Shown: positions 1 through 7,511 of the stretch, in pieces
Layout: every line of letters starts with the position of its first letter
How positions within the stretch are numbered: the stretch's first letter is position 1
NCBI GenBank assembly: GCA_963846715.1
Contig: CAWJXA010000007.1
Location: 1-64,000, forward strand
Length of the DNA stretch: 64,000 nt
Direction: 5' to 3'
Origin: Bog-257 sp963846715
GTDB taxonomy: Bacteria; Acidobacteriota; Terriglobia; Terriglobales; Acidobacteriaceae
Made by a program: the position numbers and the translations under genes
Notes under the pieces: generated by a model
The model's database searches: none
What the model saw: only the letters and a program-made list of their open reading frames with translations
What the model was told of the DNA's origin: nothing

Positions 1-18
1 ATGACCGGAGATTGCCCT

Positions 19-1092
19 TCACGCGGCCCGTCGACCGGTGAGAGATCCCAGGGCAGCGCTCCTGGCGCCTGTCGCAGCGCTGGCCAGCGCGATGGCGGCC
101 AAGATGGCAGGGTAGATGAGGAGGCCGCTGAGGATGGCGCCGGACAGGGTGTCGCCGATGACGTAGCTGGCTACGTCGGGGACGCCGCTGTGGTGGTAGC
201 GGGCTACGTCGTACGGGCTGGTCAGGGTGTAGCGGTGCACGGCCGCCAGCACGGCCGTGACAGTCGCGAAGTGCGAGAGGGCGCCGAGGATCACCGTGAG
301 CAGCCCTGCCCGCGTGCCGGCCTGCCTGCTGCCGGTGGCGGCGGACGCGCCGTAGGCGACCGCCGCCGTCACGACGGCGCAGCCGGCCAGCATGGGGGCG
401 GGCCCGTCTGCGAGGGCGGCCGCGGTGCCGATGGTGCCGCAGGCCAGCGTGCCGGCCAGCGCCCAGCGGAGCATGATGGCTGAACCGTCGCCGCGGGGCG
501 GGATGAGCGCGGCGGCAAGGTAGCCGGTCAGGATGAGCGCCAGCAGGACCGAGAACATGTGCCGGGGATCGCTGGCTGCGGCCGGGTGGACTGCGGCGAT
601 CCAGACCAGGCCGGCGACCGATGCCGCGGCCGCGGCAAGCGCCGCCGCGGCGATGGCCGCGTGGGGAGCGGTCAGACGCAGTGGCAGCGACCGCGACGTC
701 ACCGCCGTCGCGCACCCGCACAGCAGCAGAGCCAGGACTGCGACGAACACCGACACGGCAGGTACCTCGCTGGCGGCGACCGCGGTCGCGGCCGCCGTGA
801 CCGCCAGCCCCGCGACGGCGACAGCCACCGCCCGCCCGGGGTGCCGGGCCGGCGGGAACAGCACGACCCGCAGCACGCCGACGGCGAACTGCCACCGGCT
901 CGCCCGGCCGCGGACCTGGGCCAGTTCCGCGGCCATCGCCTGCCCCCAGTCCCGCCGGTCTGCCGCAAGCCGCCCCGCCGCGATGGCGACGATCCGCGCC
1001 TGCGCATCCCTTCCGTCCGTGCCGCGCAATGCCGACAACAGGTGGGGCAGGCCGGCCGCCGCGAGGATAGTGAGGATCACGACGACAGGCAT
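19..1092 (-). CDS. Multi-pass membrane protein partnered with PadR
   Basis: A 357-residue, very hydrophobic protein with about eight predicted membrane segments. The ATG at 1092 overlaps the TGA of the upstream padR gene (ATGA), so the two are translationally coupled. I reject the longer frame to 1320 because it would overlap padR and its first 76 residues are arginine-rich non-membrane sequence. The N-terminus (MPVVVILTILAAAG) is a membrane anchor, followed by a short soluble stretch (about residues 30-65) and then clustered hydrophobic segments to the end. I recognise no enzyme motif. Pairs of a PadR regulator and a co-transcribed integral membrane protein are common in actinobacteria and often concern membrane stress or transport, but the specific role here is unknown. 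Confidence 0.75.
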   Translation of the reverse strand: MPVVVILTILAAAGLPHLLSALRGTDGRDAQARIVAIAAGRLAADRRDWGQAMAAELAQVRGRASRWQFAVGVLRVVLFPPARHPGRAVAVAVAGLAVTAAATAVAASEVPAVSVFVAVLALLLCGCATAVTSRSLPLRLTAPHAAIAAAALAAAAASVAGLVWIAAVHPAAASDPRHMFSVLLALILTGYLAAALIPPRGDGSAIMLRWALAGTLACGTIGTAAALADGPAPMLAGCAVVTAAVAYGASAATGSRQAGTRAGLLTVILGALSHFATVTAVLAAVHRYTLTSPYDVARYHHSGVPDVASYVIGDTLSGAILSGLLIYPAILAAIALASAATGARSAALGSLTGRRAA

Positions 1093-1412
1093 CACGCGCC
1101 CTCCCACTGCGGCCGCGGCCGCCGCGCGGCCCGCACCCGCGGCGGCGGCGCGGCGGCCGCGGCGGCGTAATCGCGGCCAGCCGCGGTGAGCCGGTACAGG
1201 TGCCGGGCGGGCCTGCCGGACGGCCCTCCGGCCTCCCAGATCGCTTCCAGCAGGCCCCGGTCGGCGAGCCTGATCAAGATCGGGTACATCGACCCGGCCC
1301 GCATGCCGAGCTGGGTGCACAGGTCGTACCCGTAGCGCCAGCGGCCGGCATCCTCAGCCAGGGCCTGGACAACGGCCGCCGTCTGGGGGGACGGTCTCCG
1401 GACACGCGTCAC
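1092..1412 (-). CDS. PadR family transcriptional regulator
   Basis: A 106-residue protein with the PadR winged-helix pattern: an N-terminal helix region, the recognition segment around GYDLCTQLGMRAGSMYPILI, and a wing followed by the family hallmark GRPARHLYRLTAAGRDY. PadR proteins are usually repressors that bind palindromes in their own promoters and respond to small hydrophobic ligands. The start is GTG at 1412; the nearby ATG at 1417 is out of frame. The gene is the first of a two-gene unit with the membrane protein downstream. A perfect 7-bp inverted repeat lies directly upstream. The protein is short, lacking a long C-terminal helix, which is normal for the small PadR subgroup. Confidence 0.85.
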   Translation of the reverse strand: MTRVRRPSPQTAAVVQALAEDAGRWRYGYDLCTQLGMRAGSMYPILIRLADRGLLEAIWEAGGPSGRPARHLYRLTAAGRDYAAAAAAPPPRVRAARRPRPQWEGA

Positions 1413-1416
1413 AGCA

Positions 1417-1438
1417 TAACTCTATATAGAAAGAGTTA
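1417..1438. promoter_or_regulatory. Palindrome upstream of padR (probable operator)
   Basis: Arms TAACTCT (1417-1423) and AGAGTTA (1432-1438) are perfect inverted repeats around an 8-nt A+T-rich centre (atatagaa), starting 5 bp from the padR GTG. A+T-rich islands of this kind stand out in this G+C-rich DNA. Position and symmetry suggest the autoregulatory PadR site overlapping the promoter. Confidence 0.5.
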
Positions 1439-1817
1439 CCGACGCAAGCCAGTCGCGGGGAGAAGCCGACGGGGAAACCGCCGGCGGCGGCCGCCGCGTG
1501 GCCACCGCACTGAGCCGCCGGCTAACACTGGACGCGCACCCAACTGGCAGATCTGCTCGTGCGACGCAGGCGCGAGTAGCCGGCATCCGGCAGGTACCGA
1601 ATCGGCGCCGCCCTCAGCGTTTGGGTGGTCTATATTTCCCTGTCACGCTACGTTATGTCCGTCTCTATCGAGAGGGTTGGGCGGCGCACCAGTGGAGACC
1701 GGTGATGGCAAGTTCCGCGGGCAGGCATGCCAGGCAGTCTCCGGGGCGATCCACGCCGCGGCGCCTGGCCGGGAACAATCTCCTGCCAGTCCAATGCCGC
1801 CCCGGCAGCAATGAATG
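1439..1817. other. Intergenic stretch with no supported gene
   Basis: Open frames here show no recognisable domain and no ribosome-binding site. An A+T-richer patch near 1625-1670 could be a promoter, but I see no clear -10/-35 pair. Confidence 0.4.
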
Positions 1818-1955
1818 TCACAATTCCGTTACGGGCTTGCCCGCGCCGTTGGGGCCGAGGAAGCCGGTGACGACTCCCGGCCGGACGGTGAAACTGAGGT
1901 TGGAGACGGCGGCCCGTTCGCCGTAGAACTTGGTCAGGCCGCGCGCCTCGATCAT
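1818..1955 (-). pseudogene. ABC transporter ATPase N-terminal remnant
   Basis: The minus-strand frame starting at ATG 1955 reads MIEARGLTKFYGERAAVSNL and continues to the Walker A sequence GFLGPNGAGK. The next residues (PVTEL, then TGA) do not match the required S/T-T of a Walker A motif. The 45-residue product is the exact N-terminus of an ABC-2-type multidrug ATPase that breaks immediately after the P-loop lysine. No Q-loop, signature or Walker B sequence follows in any frame down to 1413. It is either a deletion remnant or the scar of a rearrangement. Confidence 0.7.
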
Positions 1956-2207
1956 CGGACTACTCGCTGGATTGGCATGACTGCCAGCGTAAAAAGCGGC
2001 TCGCGAGAAATCCTCGGGCAGCGGTATGGACTTCCGGCCGCCCTGGCCTCCTGCCCCGGGCGGAGGCCTCCGCCTAAAGAACGAGACGGCCGAACGGGCC
2101 AGGTGTTACCTTCCGGGCCCGGGCCCGCGTGGCTCTTTTCTTTCCCCGCGAGAATCCACCCGCTCGGACACCCGTGACCAGCGCTGGAGCCTGCCAGGAC
2201 ATAAGTA

Positions 2208-2238
2208 AGCCCCTCGCCGGGGGGGATGACGAGGGGCT
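2208..2238. other. Stem-loop upstream of the secreted protein gene
   Basis: AGCCCCTCG (2208-2216) and CGAGGGGCT (2230-2238) form a perfect 9-bp stem with a 13-nt loop. No T tract follows. It could be a terminator for upstream transcription or part of the structured leader that follows. Confidence 0.45.
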
Positions 2239-2266
2239 ACTGCGAAGTAGCTTAGCAGCAAACTTT

Positions 2267-2350
2267 CCCGGCTGAAGCAACGCATGGTGGTCCGAAGTCG
2301 TCTATATCGGTGGGAGCTGCGGGGGACCCACGTCAACGGGTGGAAAGGTT
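2267..2350 (+). promoter_or_regulatory. Possible ydaO-type (c-di-AMP) riboswitch, perhaps degenerate
   Basis: The leader contains GCTGAAGC, then GGGAGCTGCGGGGGACCCA (2311-2329), then CGGGTGGAAAGG. The core GCGGGGGACCCA followed by a short hairpin and GGGTG(g)AA resembles the ydaO/yuaA family, which in actinobacteria often precedes secreted cell-wall protein genes. Against it, only a few bases separate the second motif from the start codon, so the usual 3' part of the aptamer is missing or overlaps the gene. A covariance-model search would decide. Confidence 0.35.
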
Positions 2351-2355
2351 TGCAC

Positions 2356-3237
2356 ATGCACAACCTGATCGGTGCCGCATGCCGCCGTACGGCGGGCATG
2401 GCGGCCGGAATGGTCCTGTGCGGAGGCATCGCCGGAGGAGTCTTGCTGACACCCGGCACCGCCTTCGCCGATACCGCGGTCGCGACGACGACCGCGATCA
2501 CCGGTACATCGCAGTCGCCGGACCCAGCCGGGACGACGACGCTCAACGTGCAGGTATCGGTGACGCCCGCCAGCGGCACCGCCTGGCCGGCCGGGACCGT
2601 CAAGGTCTCCGACACGGCGGGCGACAGCTGCAACCTCACGCTGGTCCAGAACGGATCGAGCGCGGCCGGCGTCGGCGCCTGCAACCTCACCGGCCTGGCC
2701 GGCGGGTTCTACCAGCTGACCGCCAGTTACGCGGGCTCGTCCGCGTTCAGTTCGTCGGTCAGCGACCGGGACCCGGTGTACGTCAAGCACCGTCATGCCG
2801 ACCTCGCGACCCGGCTGAACTGCACGTCCAAGGTGTACTCGGGCAAGGACGGCGCCTGCACGCTCTCGGTCACCAACGCGGGCTCGTTCCCCGCGCCGGA
2901 CGTGACCGCGCAGGTCAACCTGCCGTCGCAGCTCAGGGCGCTGCACTGTGGTTCGTCCCGGGGCCCGGGCTGGTGGAACCAGGGCTGCACGATCAGCGGC
3001 AACACCGCGTCGGAGAACGTCGCCACGCTCAAGCCCGGGCAGACCAGGACGCTGACCGTGGTCTTCGCCGCCAAGACCAGCCGCGCCCTGTGGGGCTGGC
3101 ACCGGTTCCGCCCCGTCATCGTCAAGGTCACCGGCTCCGCCGCCTCCAGCCAGGGCTGGTATGGCTCCGGCGGCCGGGGCAGCCACTCCGCCGCGTACGT
3201 CACGATCGTCCCGCGCGGGTGGTGGTGGGCCTTCTAA
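2356..3237 (+). CDS. Secreted Ig-like repeat protein
   Basis: A 293-residue protein with a Sec signal peptide: positive N-region including CRR, a hydrophobic core about residues 15-32, and a probable cleavage after AFA (residue about 38). Residues about 40-150 resemble a bacterial Ig-like (Big_3-type) domain with the pattern GTVKVSD...CNLT...YAGSSAFSSS. Residues about 155-275 resemble a DUF11-like beta domain with three or four cysteines that could form disulfides outside the cell. The C-terminus is aromatic (GWWWAF). I chose ATG 2356 because GGAAAGG lies about 8 nt upstream and it gives a clean signal peptide; the upstream ATG at 2284 lies inside the structured leader. Likely a wall-associated or matrix protein; the ligand is unknown. 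Confidence 0.75.
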   Translation: MHNLIGAACRRTAGMAAGMVLCGGIAGGVLLTPGTAFADTAVATTTAITGTSQSPDPAGTTTLNVQVSVTPASGTAWPAGTVKVSDTAGDSCNLTLVQNGSSAAGVGACNLTGLAGGFYQLTASYAGSSAFSSSVSDRDPVYVKHRHADLATRLNCTSKVYSGKDGACTLSVTNAGSFPAPDVTAQVNLPSQLRALHCGSSRGPGWWNQGCTISGNTASENVATLKPGQTRTLTVVFAAKTSRALWGWHRFRPVIVKVTGSAASSQGWYGSGGRGSHSAAYVTIVPRGWWWAF

Positions 3238-3259
3238 GGGCGTAATTCACGGTCACCAC

Positions 3260-3294
3260 ACGAGGGGCACAGGCGCGACGCCTGCGCCCCTCGT
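3260..3294. terminator. Stem-loop terminator after the secreted protein gene
   Basis: ACGAGGGGC (3260-3268) pairs with GCCCCTCGT (3286-3294), and an inner CAGGCG/CGCCTG extends the stem to about 15 bp with one mismatch. It sits 22 nt after the stop. There is no long T run, as is usual in actinobacteria. Confidence 0.65.
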
Positions 3295-3341
3295 CCGTCT
3301 CCCCGGACGTTTGTTCCGGTGCTGGCGAGGTAGACACGGGT

Positions 3342-4163
3342 ATGACCTCAGCATCGGCGGCGCGCATGACCCGCCAAGCCAGACGTGCTTCGGACAGCCC
3401 GGCGGCGCATTTCCTGGCCCGGGCGGGCCTGACGGCGCGCGGTGTCATCTACATCCTGGTCGGCGTGGTCGCCGTGCTGGTCGCGCTGGGCCACAGTTCG
3501 CGCGAGGCGGACCAGTCGGGTGCCTTGCAGCTGCTCGCGGGCAAGTCCTACGGGCTCATAGCGCTGTGGCTGCTCGGCATCGGCTTCGCGGCTTACTCGC
3601 TGTGGCGGCTGAGCGAGGCCGCGTTCGGCGTAGCCGGCGAACCGCCCGGGGCCGGGCCGAGGCTCAAGTCGCTGGGCCGTGCGATCGTCTACGCGGGCCT
3701 GGCCTACCTGACGTTCGAGGTGATCTCCGGCCGCGGCAGCAGCCAGTCCCGTCGGCAGCAGGACGTGACCGGCACGGTCATGCAGCACCCGGCCGGCCGC
3801 TGGGTGGTGGGCATCGCCGGGCTGGTCGTCGTCGGCTGCGGCCTGGCCCTGATCATCGAGGGCGCCCGCAAGAAGTTCATGAAGCACCTGCGCACGGCGC
3901 AGATGAACGCGCGGACGCGCCGCGTCGTCAAGATGCTCGGCATGACCGGGACCATCGCGCGCGGGGTGGTTATCGCCCTGGTCGGAGTCCTCGTGATCGA
4001 CGCGGCGATCACCCACAAGGCGTCCGAGTCCGGCGGCATCGACAAGGCGCTGCTCACGCTGCGGAACCAGCCGTTCGGTGAGTTCCTGATGCTGCTCGCC
4101 GCCCTGGGGCTGCTGATCTTCGGCGTGTACGGGCTGTGCGAGGCCCGCTGGCGGAAGGTCTGA
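3342..4163 (+). CDS. DUF1206 family membrane protein
   Basis: A 273-residue integral membrane protein with six predicted membrane helices arranged as three similar pairs (about residues 25-85, 105-170 and 195-265). This is the triplicated DUF1206 architecture. Each repeat begins with an ARAGLTARGVIYI-like segment (first LARAGLTARGVIYILVG, last GTIARGVVIALVG) and ends with a GLxxFGxYxLxEAR-like segment (last copy LIFGVYGLCEARWRKV). The family is widespread in actinobacteria and has no established biochemical function. It lies 31 bp upstream of a diacylglycerol-kinase-like gene and may be co-transcribed with it, which would suit a role at the lipid membrane, but that is inference. Confidence 0.85.
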   Translation: MTSASAARMTRQARRASDSPAAHFLARAGLTARGVIYILVGVVAVLVALGHSSREADQSGALQLLAGKSYGLIALWLLGIGFAAYSLWRLSEAAFGVAGEPPGAGPRLKSLGRAIVYAGLAYLTFEVISGRGSSQSRRQQDVTGTVMQHPAGRWVVGIAGLVVVGCGLALIIEGARKKFMKHLRTAQMNARTRRVVKMLGMTGTIARGVVIALVGVLVIDAAITHKASESGGIDKALLTLRNQPFGEFLMLLAALGLLIFGVYGLCEARWRKV

Positions 4164-4194
4164 GCTCGGCGCGACCCGGGAAAGGGAGCCTGAC

Positions 4195-5082
4195 GTGGCT
4201 GATGTAGCCGTGGTGGCGCACACGCGGAAGAGCTTCGGCGGCGGACTGCCCGAGCTGCGGAAGATCCTGGCCCGGGAAGGCGTCACCGACCCGCTGTGGT
4301 ACGAGGTGAAGAAGAGCCGCCGCGCGCCGGAGTACGCGCGCCGGGCCGCGGCCAAGGGCGCCGACGTGGTGTTCGTCTGGGGCGGCGACGGCACGGTCCA
4401 GCGCTGCGTCGACGCGGTGGCGGGGACGGACACGGCGGTGGCCATCCTGCCCGCGGGGACCGCGAACCTGCTGGCCGCGAACCTGGAGATTCCGCACGAG
4501 CTCGCCGAGGCGGTACAGATCGGGTTGTACGGGGACCGGCGCCGGCTGGACACCGGTTCGGTGAACGGCGAGCGCTTCACCGTGATGGCGGGTGCGGGCT
4601 TCGACGCCCAGATGATCGCCGACGCCGACCGGGGCACGAAGGACACGCTGGGCCGCGCCGCCTACGTCGTCACCGGCATCAGGAACCTCGCCGCGCACCG
4701 GGTGCGGGCGACCGTGAAGGTGGACGGCACGCCTTTCTTCACGGGCAAGGTCTCGTGCGTGCTGGCCGCCAACGTGGGCAAGATACTGGGCGGCGTCGAG
4801 GCCTTCCCGCAGGCGCGACCGGACGACGGACGGCTCGAGCTGGGGGTGGTGACGGCCAGGAACCCGGTCCAGTGGGGCCGGACGTTCGCCCGCATCGCCC
4901 GCGGCCAGGCCGCCGTATCCCCCTTCGTCCAGGTCACGCAGGGGAAGAAGTTCAGCATCCGGTTCGACCGCAAGATCCGCTACGAGCTCGACGGCGGCGC
5001 GCGCCAGGCCAGCAAGAAACTGCGCATCAAGGTCCATCCCGGCTCGGTCACCGTCTGCGTCCCGCCCAAGAGCCACGCATAG
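4195..5082 (+). CDS. Diacylglycerol/lipid kinase family protein
   Basis: A 295-residue protein with the DAGK catalytic fold. The nucleotide-binding glycine motif GGDGTVQ is at about residues 64-70, and the second hallmark LPAGTANLLAANL follows about 20 residues later. A C-terminal lid domain contains GAGFDAQMI and the substrate-loop region PDDGRLELGVV. The family transfers phosphate from ATP to diacylglycerol or sphingoid-type lipids at the inner face of the membrane. The start GTG at 4195 has GAAAGGGAG about 10 nt upstream. It follows DUF1206 closely on the same strand. Substrate identity cannot be read from sequence. Confidence 0.88.
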   Translation: MADVAVVAHTRKSFGGGLPELRKILAREGVTDPLWYEVKKSRRAPEYARRAAAKGADVVFVWGGDGTVQRCVDAVAGTDTAVAILPAGTANLLAANLEIPHELAEAVQIGLYGDRRRLDTGSVNGERFTVMAGAGFDAQMIADADRGTKDTLGRAAYVVTGIRNLAAHRVRATVKVDGTPFFTGKVSCVLAANVGKILGGVEAFPQARPDDGRLELGVVTARNPVQWGRTFARIARGQAAVSPFVQVTQGKKFSIRFDRKIRYELDGGARQASKKLRIKVHPGSVTVCVPPKSHA

Positions 5083-5143
5083 ACGCGGTAGCCGGGGGCA
5101 TGGCCTGACCGGATCGGAGTGGGCCAGATCCGAGGAGGGCATC

Positions 5144-5497
5144 ATGACCAGCGAAGACAAGTCCCGGCGCGTCGAAGTCAAGGACGGCGATCAGACGGTC
5201 GCCGCGGCCGAGGTAGCGGAGCACGCCGAGGGAACCATCCGGACGTCGTTTCATCCCTCGTCCGGGCCCACCCCTCCGGGCCGCCGGGCCGACCTGGTCG
5301 ACGCGGTCATGGACCTGCCCGAGGTGCAGGCCGGCTCGCGCCTGGAGGCGACCGTGCCGCTCGGCGACGCCGAGTCGCTCGAGCGGCTGCGAGAACGGAC
5401 CGACGACGCGGTGACCCGCCCGGCCGGGTCGACCGCCCTGCTGGACGCGGGCATACCGGACGCTGACCCGCCGGCCGCGGCGGATCCCGCCTCCTGA
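5144..5497 (+). CDS. Small acidic hypothetical protein
   Basis: A 117-residue protein rich in Asp, Glu, Ala and Pro, with no membrane segment or catalytic motif. The middle (RADLVDAVMDLPEVQAGSRL...TVPLGDAESLERLRERT) looks like one or two helices, and the tail is low-complexity. The ATG at 5144 has GAGGAGGGCATC directly upstream, a strong ribosome-binding site. It sits between the lipid kinase and the DUF72 gene, 9 nt before the latter, so it is probably part of the same transcript. I do not recognise the family. Confidence 0.6.
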   Translation: MTSEDKSRRVEVKDGDQTVAAAEVAEHAEGTIRTSFHPSSGPTPPGRRADLVDAVMDLPEVQAGSRLEATVPLGDAESLERLRERTDDAVTRPAGSTALLDAGIPDADPPAAADPAS

Positions 5498-5506
5498 GCG
5501 GCCGCG

Positions 5507-6232
5507 GTGGTCATCAGGATCGGCACGTCCGGATGGAGCTACGACCACTGGCACCCCGAGCTGTACCCGCCGGGGCTTGCGGCCCGGGACCGGCTCGCCC
5601 GGTACGCCGGCGCCTTCCCTACCGCCGAGCTCAACAGCAGCTTCTACCGGTGGCCCCGGCCCGCGGCGTTCCGGAGCTGGCGGGACCGGCTGCCCGACGG
5701 TTTCCTGCTGTCGGTCAAGGCGCCCCGGGGACTGACCCACGCCCGGAAGCTGTACGCGCCGGAGCCCTGGCTGCCGCGCCTCGAGGCGGGCTGGCACGAA
5801 CTCGGCGGCAAGCGGGCCGTCCTGCTGGTCCAGCTCCCGCCGTCGCAGCCGCGCGACGACGCCCGGCTGGCGTATTTCCTCCGGCAGGTCCCGGGCTGGA
5901 TACGGGTGGCGGTGGAGTTCCGCCACCCCAGCTGGCATGACCAGGCCGTGTTCGCGCTGCTGGAAGAACACCGAGCCGCGTACTGCGTGACGAGCGGGGC
6001 GAACCTGCCGTGCGTGCTCCGCGCCACCACGGACCTGGTCTACGTCCGGATGCACGGCCCGGATCACCACCACCTCTACGCCGGCTCCTACCCCGACGCA
6101 GACCTCGCGTGGTGGGCCGGCCGGCTCCGGGAATGGAGCCGGGCCGGCCGGGACGTGTTCGTCTACTTCAACAACGACGGTGACGCGAACGCGGTCCGCA
6201 ACGCCCGGACCCTCCAGGCGCTTACCGGCTGA
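5507..6232 (+). CDS. DUF72 (YecE-like) protein
   Basis: A 241-residue protein covering the whole DUF72 TIM-barrel-like domain. The N-terminal signature IRIGTSGWSYDHW, the ELNSSFYRWP segment, the FLLSVKAPRGLTH strand, VAVEFRHPSW and the C-terminal VYVRMHG...DVFVYFNNDGDANAVRNA are all present in order. The family is conserved but without an assigned reaction; the last motif is its most invariant part. Length is normal (about 240). The start is GTG at 5507, 9 nt after the previous gene. Confidence 0.9.
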   Translation: MVIRIGTSGWSYDHWHPELYPPGLAARDRLARYAGAFPTAELNSSFYRWPRPAAFRSWRDRLPDGFLLSVKAPRGLTHARKLYAPEPWLPRLEAGWHELGGKRAVLLVQLPPSQPRDDARLAYFLRQVPGWIRVAVEFRHPSWHDQAVFALLEEHRAAYCVTSGANLPCVLRATTDLVYVRMHGPDHHHLYAGSYPDADLAWWAGRLREWSRAGRDVFVYFNNDGDANAVRNARTLQALTG

Positions 6233-6418
6233 GGAAGCCGATCAGCGCCTGGTTGAACTCCCGGGCGTGGCTGACGTTGCAGCCGTGCGGAGCACCCTCC
6301 AGCACGACCAGCTCGGACTGCGGGAGGGCCCGGTGAGTCGGCAGGCCAGGACCTCCCGTCCGAACGGCACCGCTGCGCGCACGTCGCCGTGCAGGACCGA
6401 GCGCGGGCCACGGTGATC
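6222..6418 (-). pseudogene. C-terminal remnant of an alpha/beta hydrolase
   Basis: On the minus strand one frame gives VLHGDVRAAVPF (about 6395-6360) and another gives RALPQSELVVLEGAPHGCN...FNQALIGFLSR ending at 6222. Together these are the end of a chloroperoxidase-type alpha/beta hydrolase: the acid loop HGD, then the strand leading to the catalytic histidine (APHG). The parts are joined by a frameshift near 6335, and no nucleophile elbow or N-terminal half exists upstream. It converges on the DUF72 gene and overlaps its end by about 10 bp. Clearly a decayed or truncated gene. Confidence 0.65.
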
Positions 6419-6504
6419 TCCGGCCAGCACGCTCCGCCGCGGAGGTCGGTGGCGCCGACCGCTCGCTGATGCGCCGCCGCCGGAACACCACGCTGGCCGC
6501 GCTG

Positions 6505-6557
6505 CGGCGCATTTAGCCGCCCGGCGACGCATTTAATGGCCGTCCGGCGACGCATTT
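6505..6557. repeat. Short tandem repeat, about 23-bp period
   Basis: CCGGCGACGCATTT occurs at 6521-6534 and 6544-6557, with a partial copy (CGGCGCATTT) at 6505-6514. It lies in the gene-poor stretch between the hydrolase remnant and the next gene. Confidence 0.5.
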
Positions 6558-6614
6558 GCTAACAGATCACCCCGAATACATGCCCGGCGGCGTGACCTGG
6601 CTAGGCTTCGTCAC

Positions 6615-6854
6615 GTGACCAGGCGGGGCCGGACGGACAAGGGCGCACGCGAACCGGGCCGCGCCGATGTCATCATCCGCGAGCCCGGCCGGGGCTTGCT
6701 GTGGGGCGCCGGGATGTTCGGCTGCACCGAGACTTTCCACAGCGAAGCCGCGCGGCAGGCCACCCGGCCTCCGCAGCAGGCCGCCCGCGAAAGCGCCGAC
6801 GAGGGCCGCGTCGACGAACTCCTCGAGGAACTGCTCGGCGACACCGACGGCTAG
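6615..6854 (+). CDS. Hypothetical small protein before the nitroreductase gene
   Basis: A 79-residue frame starting with GTG at 6615 and ending 10 nt before the nitroreductase ATG. The start is polar and basic, the middle reads VIIREPGRGLLWGAGMFG, and the end is an acidic helix (DEGRVDELLEELLGDTDG). I recognise no family and see only a weak ribosome-binding site. Position and composition make it plausible but not certain. Confidence 0.35.
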   Translation: MTRRGRTDKGAREPGRADVIIREPGRGLLWGAGMFGCTETFHSEAARQATRPPQQAARESADEGRVDELLEELLGDTDG

Positions 6855-6864
6855 CCTGGGCGAC

Positions 6865-7502
6865 ATGACCTTGCTCAGCCTGGACCCGGACCAGCTGCTG
6901 TCCACCACCCGCGCGGTCCGCAAGCGCCTGGACTTCTCCCGCCCCGTACCCGACCAGCTGATCCGCGAATGCGTCGCGATGGCCCTGCAGGCACCGTCCG
7001 GGTCGAACGTCGTGACCATGCGGTTCGTCGTGGTGCGAGACGAGGAGAAGCGGCGGGCGATCGGGGACATCTACCGTCAGGTCTACGCCGGCTACAAGGC
7101 GTCGCCGGCCTACGCGGGCCGCCAGGGCGGAGATGCCGAGCGGGACCGCGCGCAGCAGCGGGTGGCCAGCTCGGCGGACTATCTCGGCGAGCACATGGGG
7201 GACGCGCCGGTGCTGGTGCTCGGCTGCAACGAGGGCCGCGACCGGGACTCGGCGCTGGCCGGGATGGGGAACATCCTCCCGGCCATGTGGAGCTTCATGC
7301 TGGCCGCCCGCGCCCGGGGCCTGGGCACCGCCTGGACACCATGCACCGGGCCCGCGAGCGGGACGTCGCCGGCGTCCTCGGCATCCCCTACGCCACGGTG
7401 GCGCAGGCGGTGCTGACCCCGCTCGCCTACACCCGGGGAACGGACTTCAGGCCGGCCGCCCGGCCGGACCCGGACACGGTGATCCACCGGGACGGCTGGT
7501 AG
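6865..7502 (+). CDS. Nitroreductase family protein (one frameshift)
   Basis: The N-terminal part (from ATG 6865, MTLLSLDPDQLLSTTRAVRK) carries the FMN-binding start of the nitroreductase fold: the TTRAVRKRLDFSRPVP strand-helix and ALQAPSGSN. The middle has the dimer helix and VLVLGCNEG. After GLGTAW near 7336 the frame shifts, and the rest (MHRARERDVAGVLGIPYATV...LAYTRGTDFRPA) continues in another frame to 7502. One missing base restores a normal protein of about 212 residues. The family reduces nitro- or quinone-type substrates with NAD(P)H and FMN. The break is probably a sequencing error because both halves are fully conserved. Confidence 0.8.
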
Positions 7503-7511
7503 GCGAGGCCG

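Noticed and set aside
1..483. Plus-strand open frame at the left edge
   Set aside because: It is Gly/Arg/Asp-rich without any domain and lies antisense to the clear membrane protein gene.
1200..1814. Plus-strand open frame over padR and its upstream region
   Set aside because: Antisense to padR, no domain, no ribosome-binding site; a by-product of high G+C.
2284..2355. Longer start for the secreted protein gene
   Set aside because: It would place MVVRSRLYRWELRG before the signal peptide and cover the structured leader; 2356 has a better ribosome-binding site.
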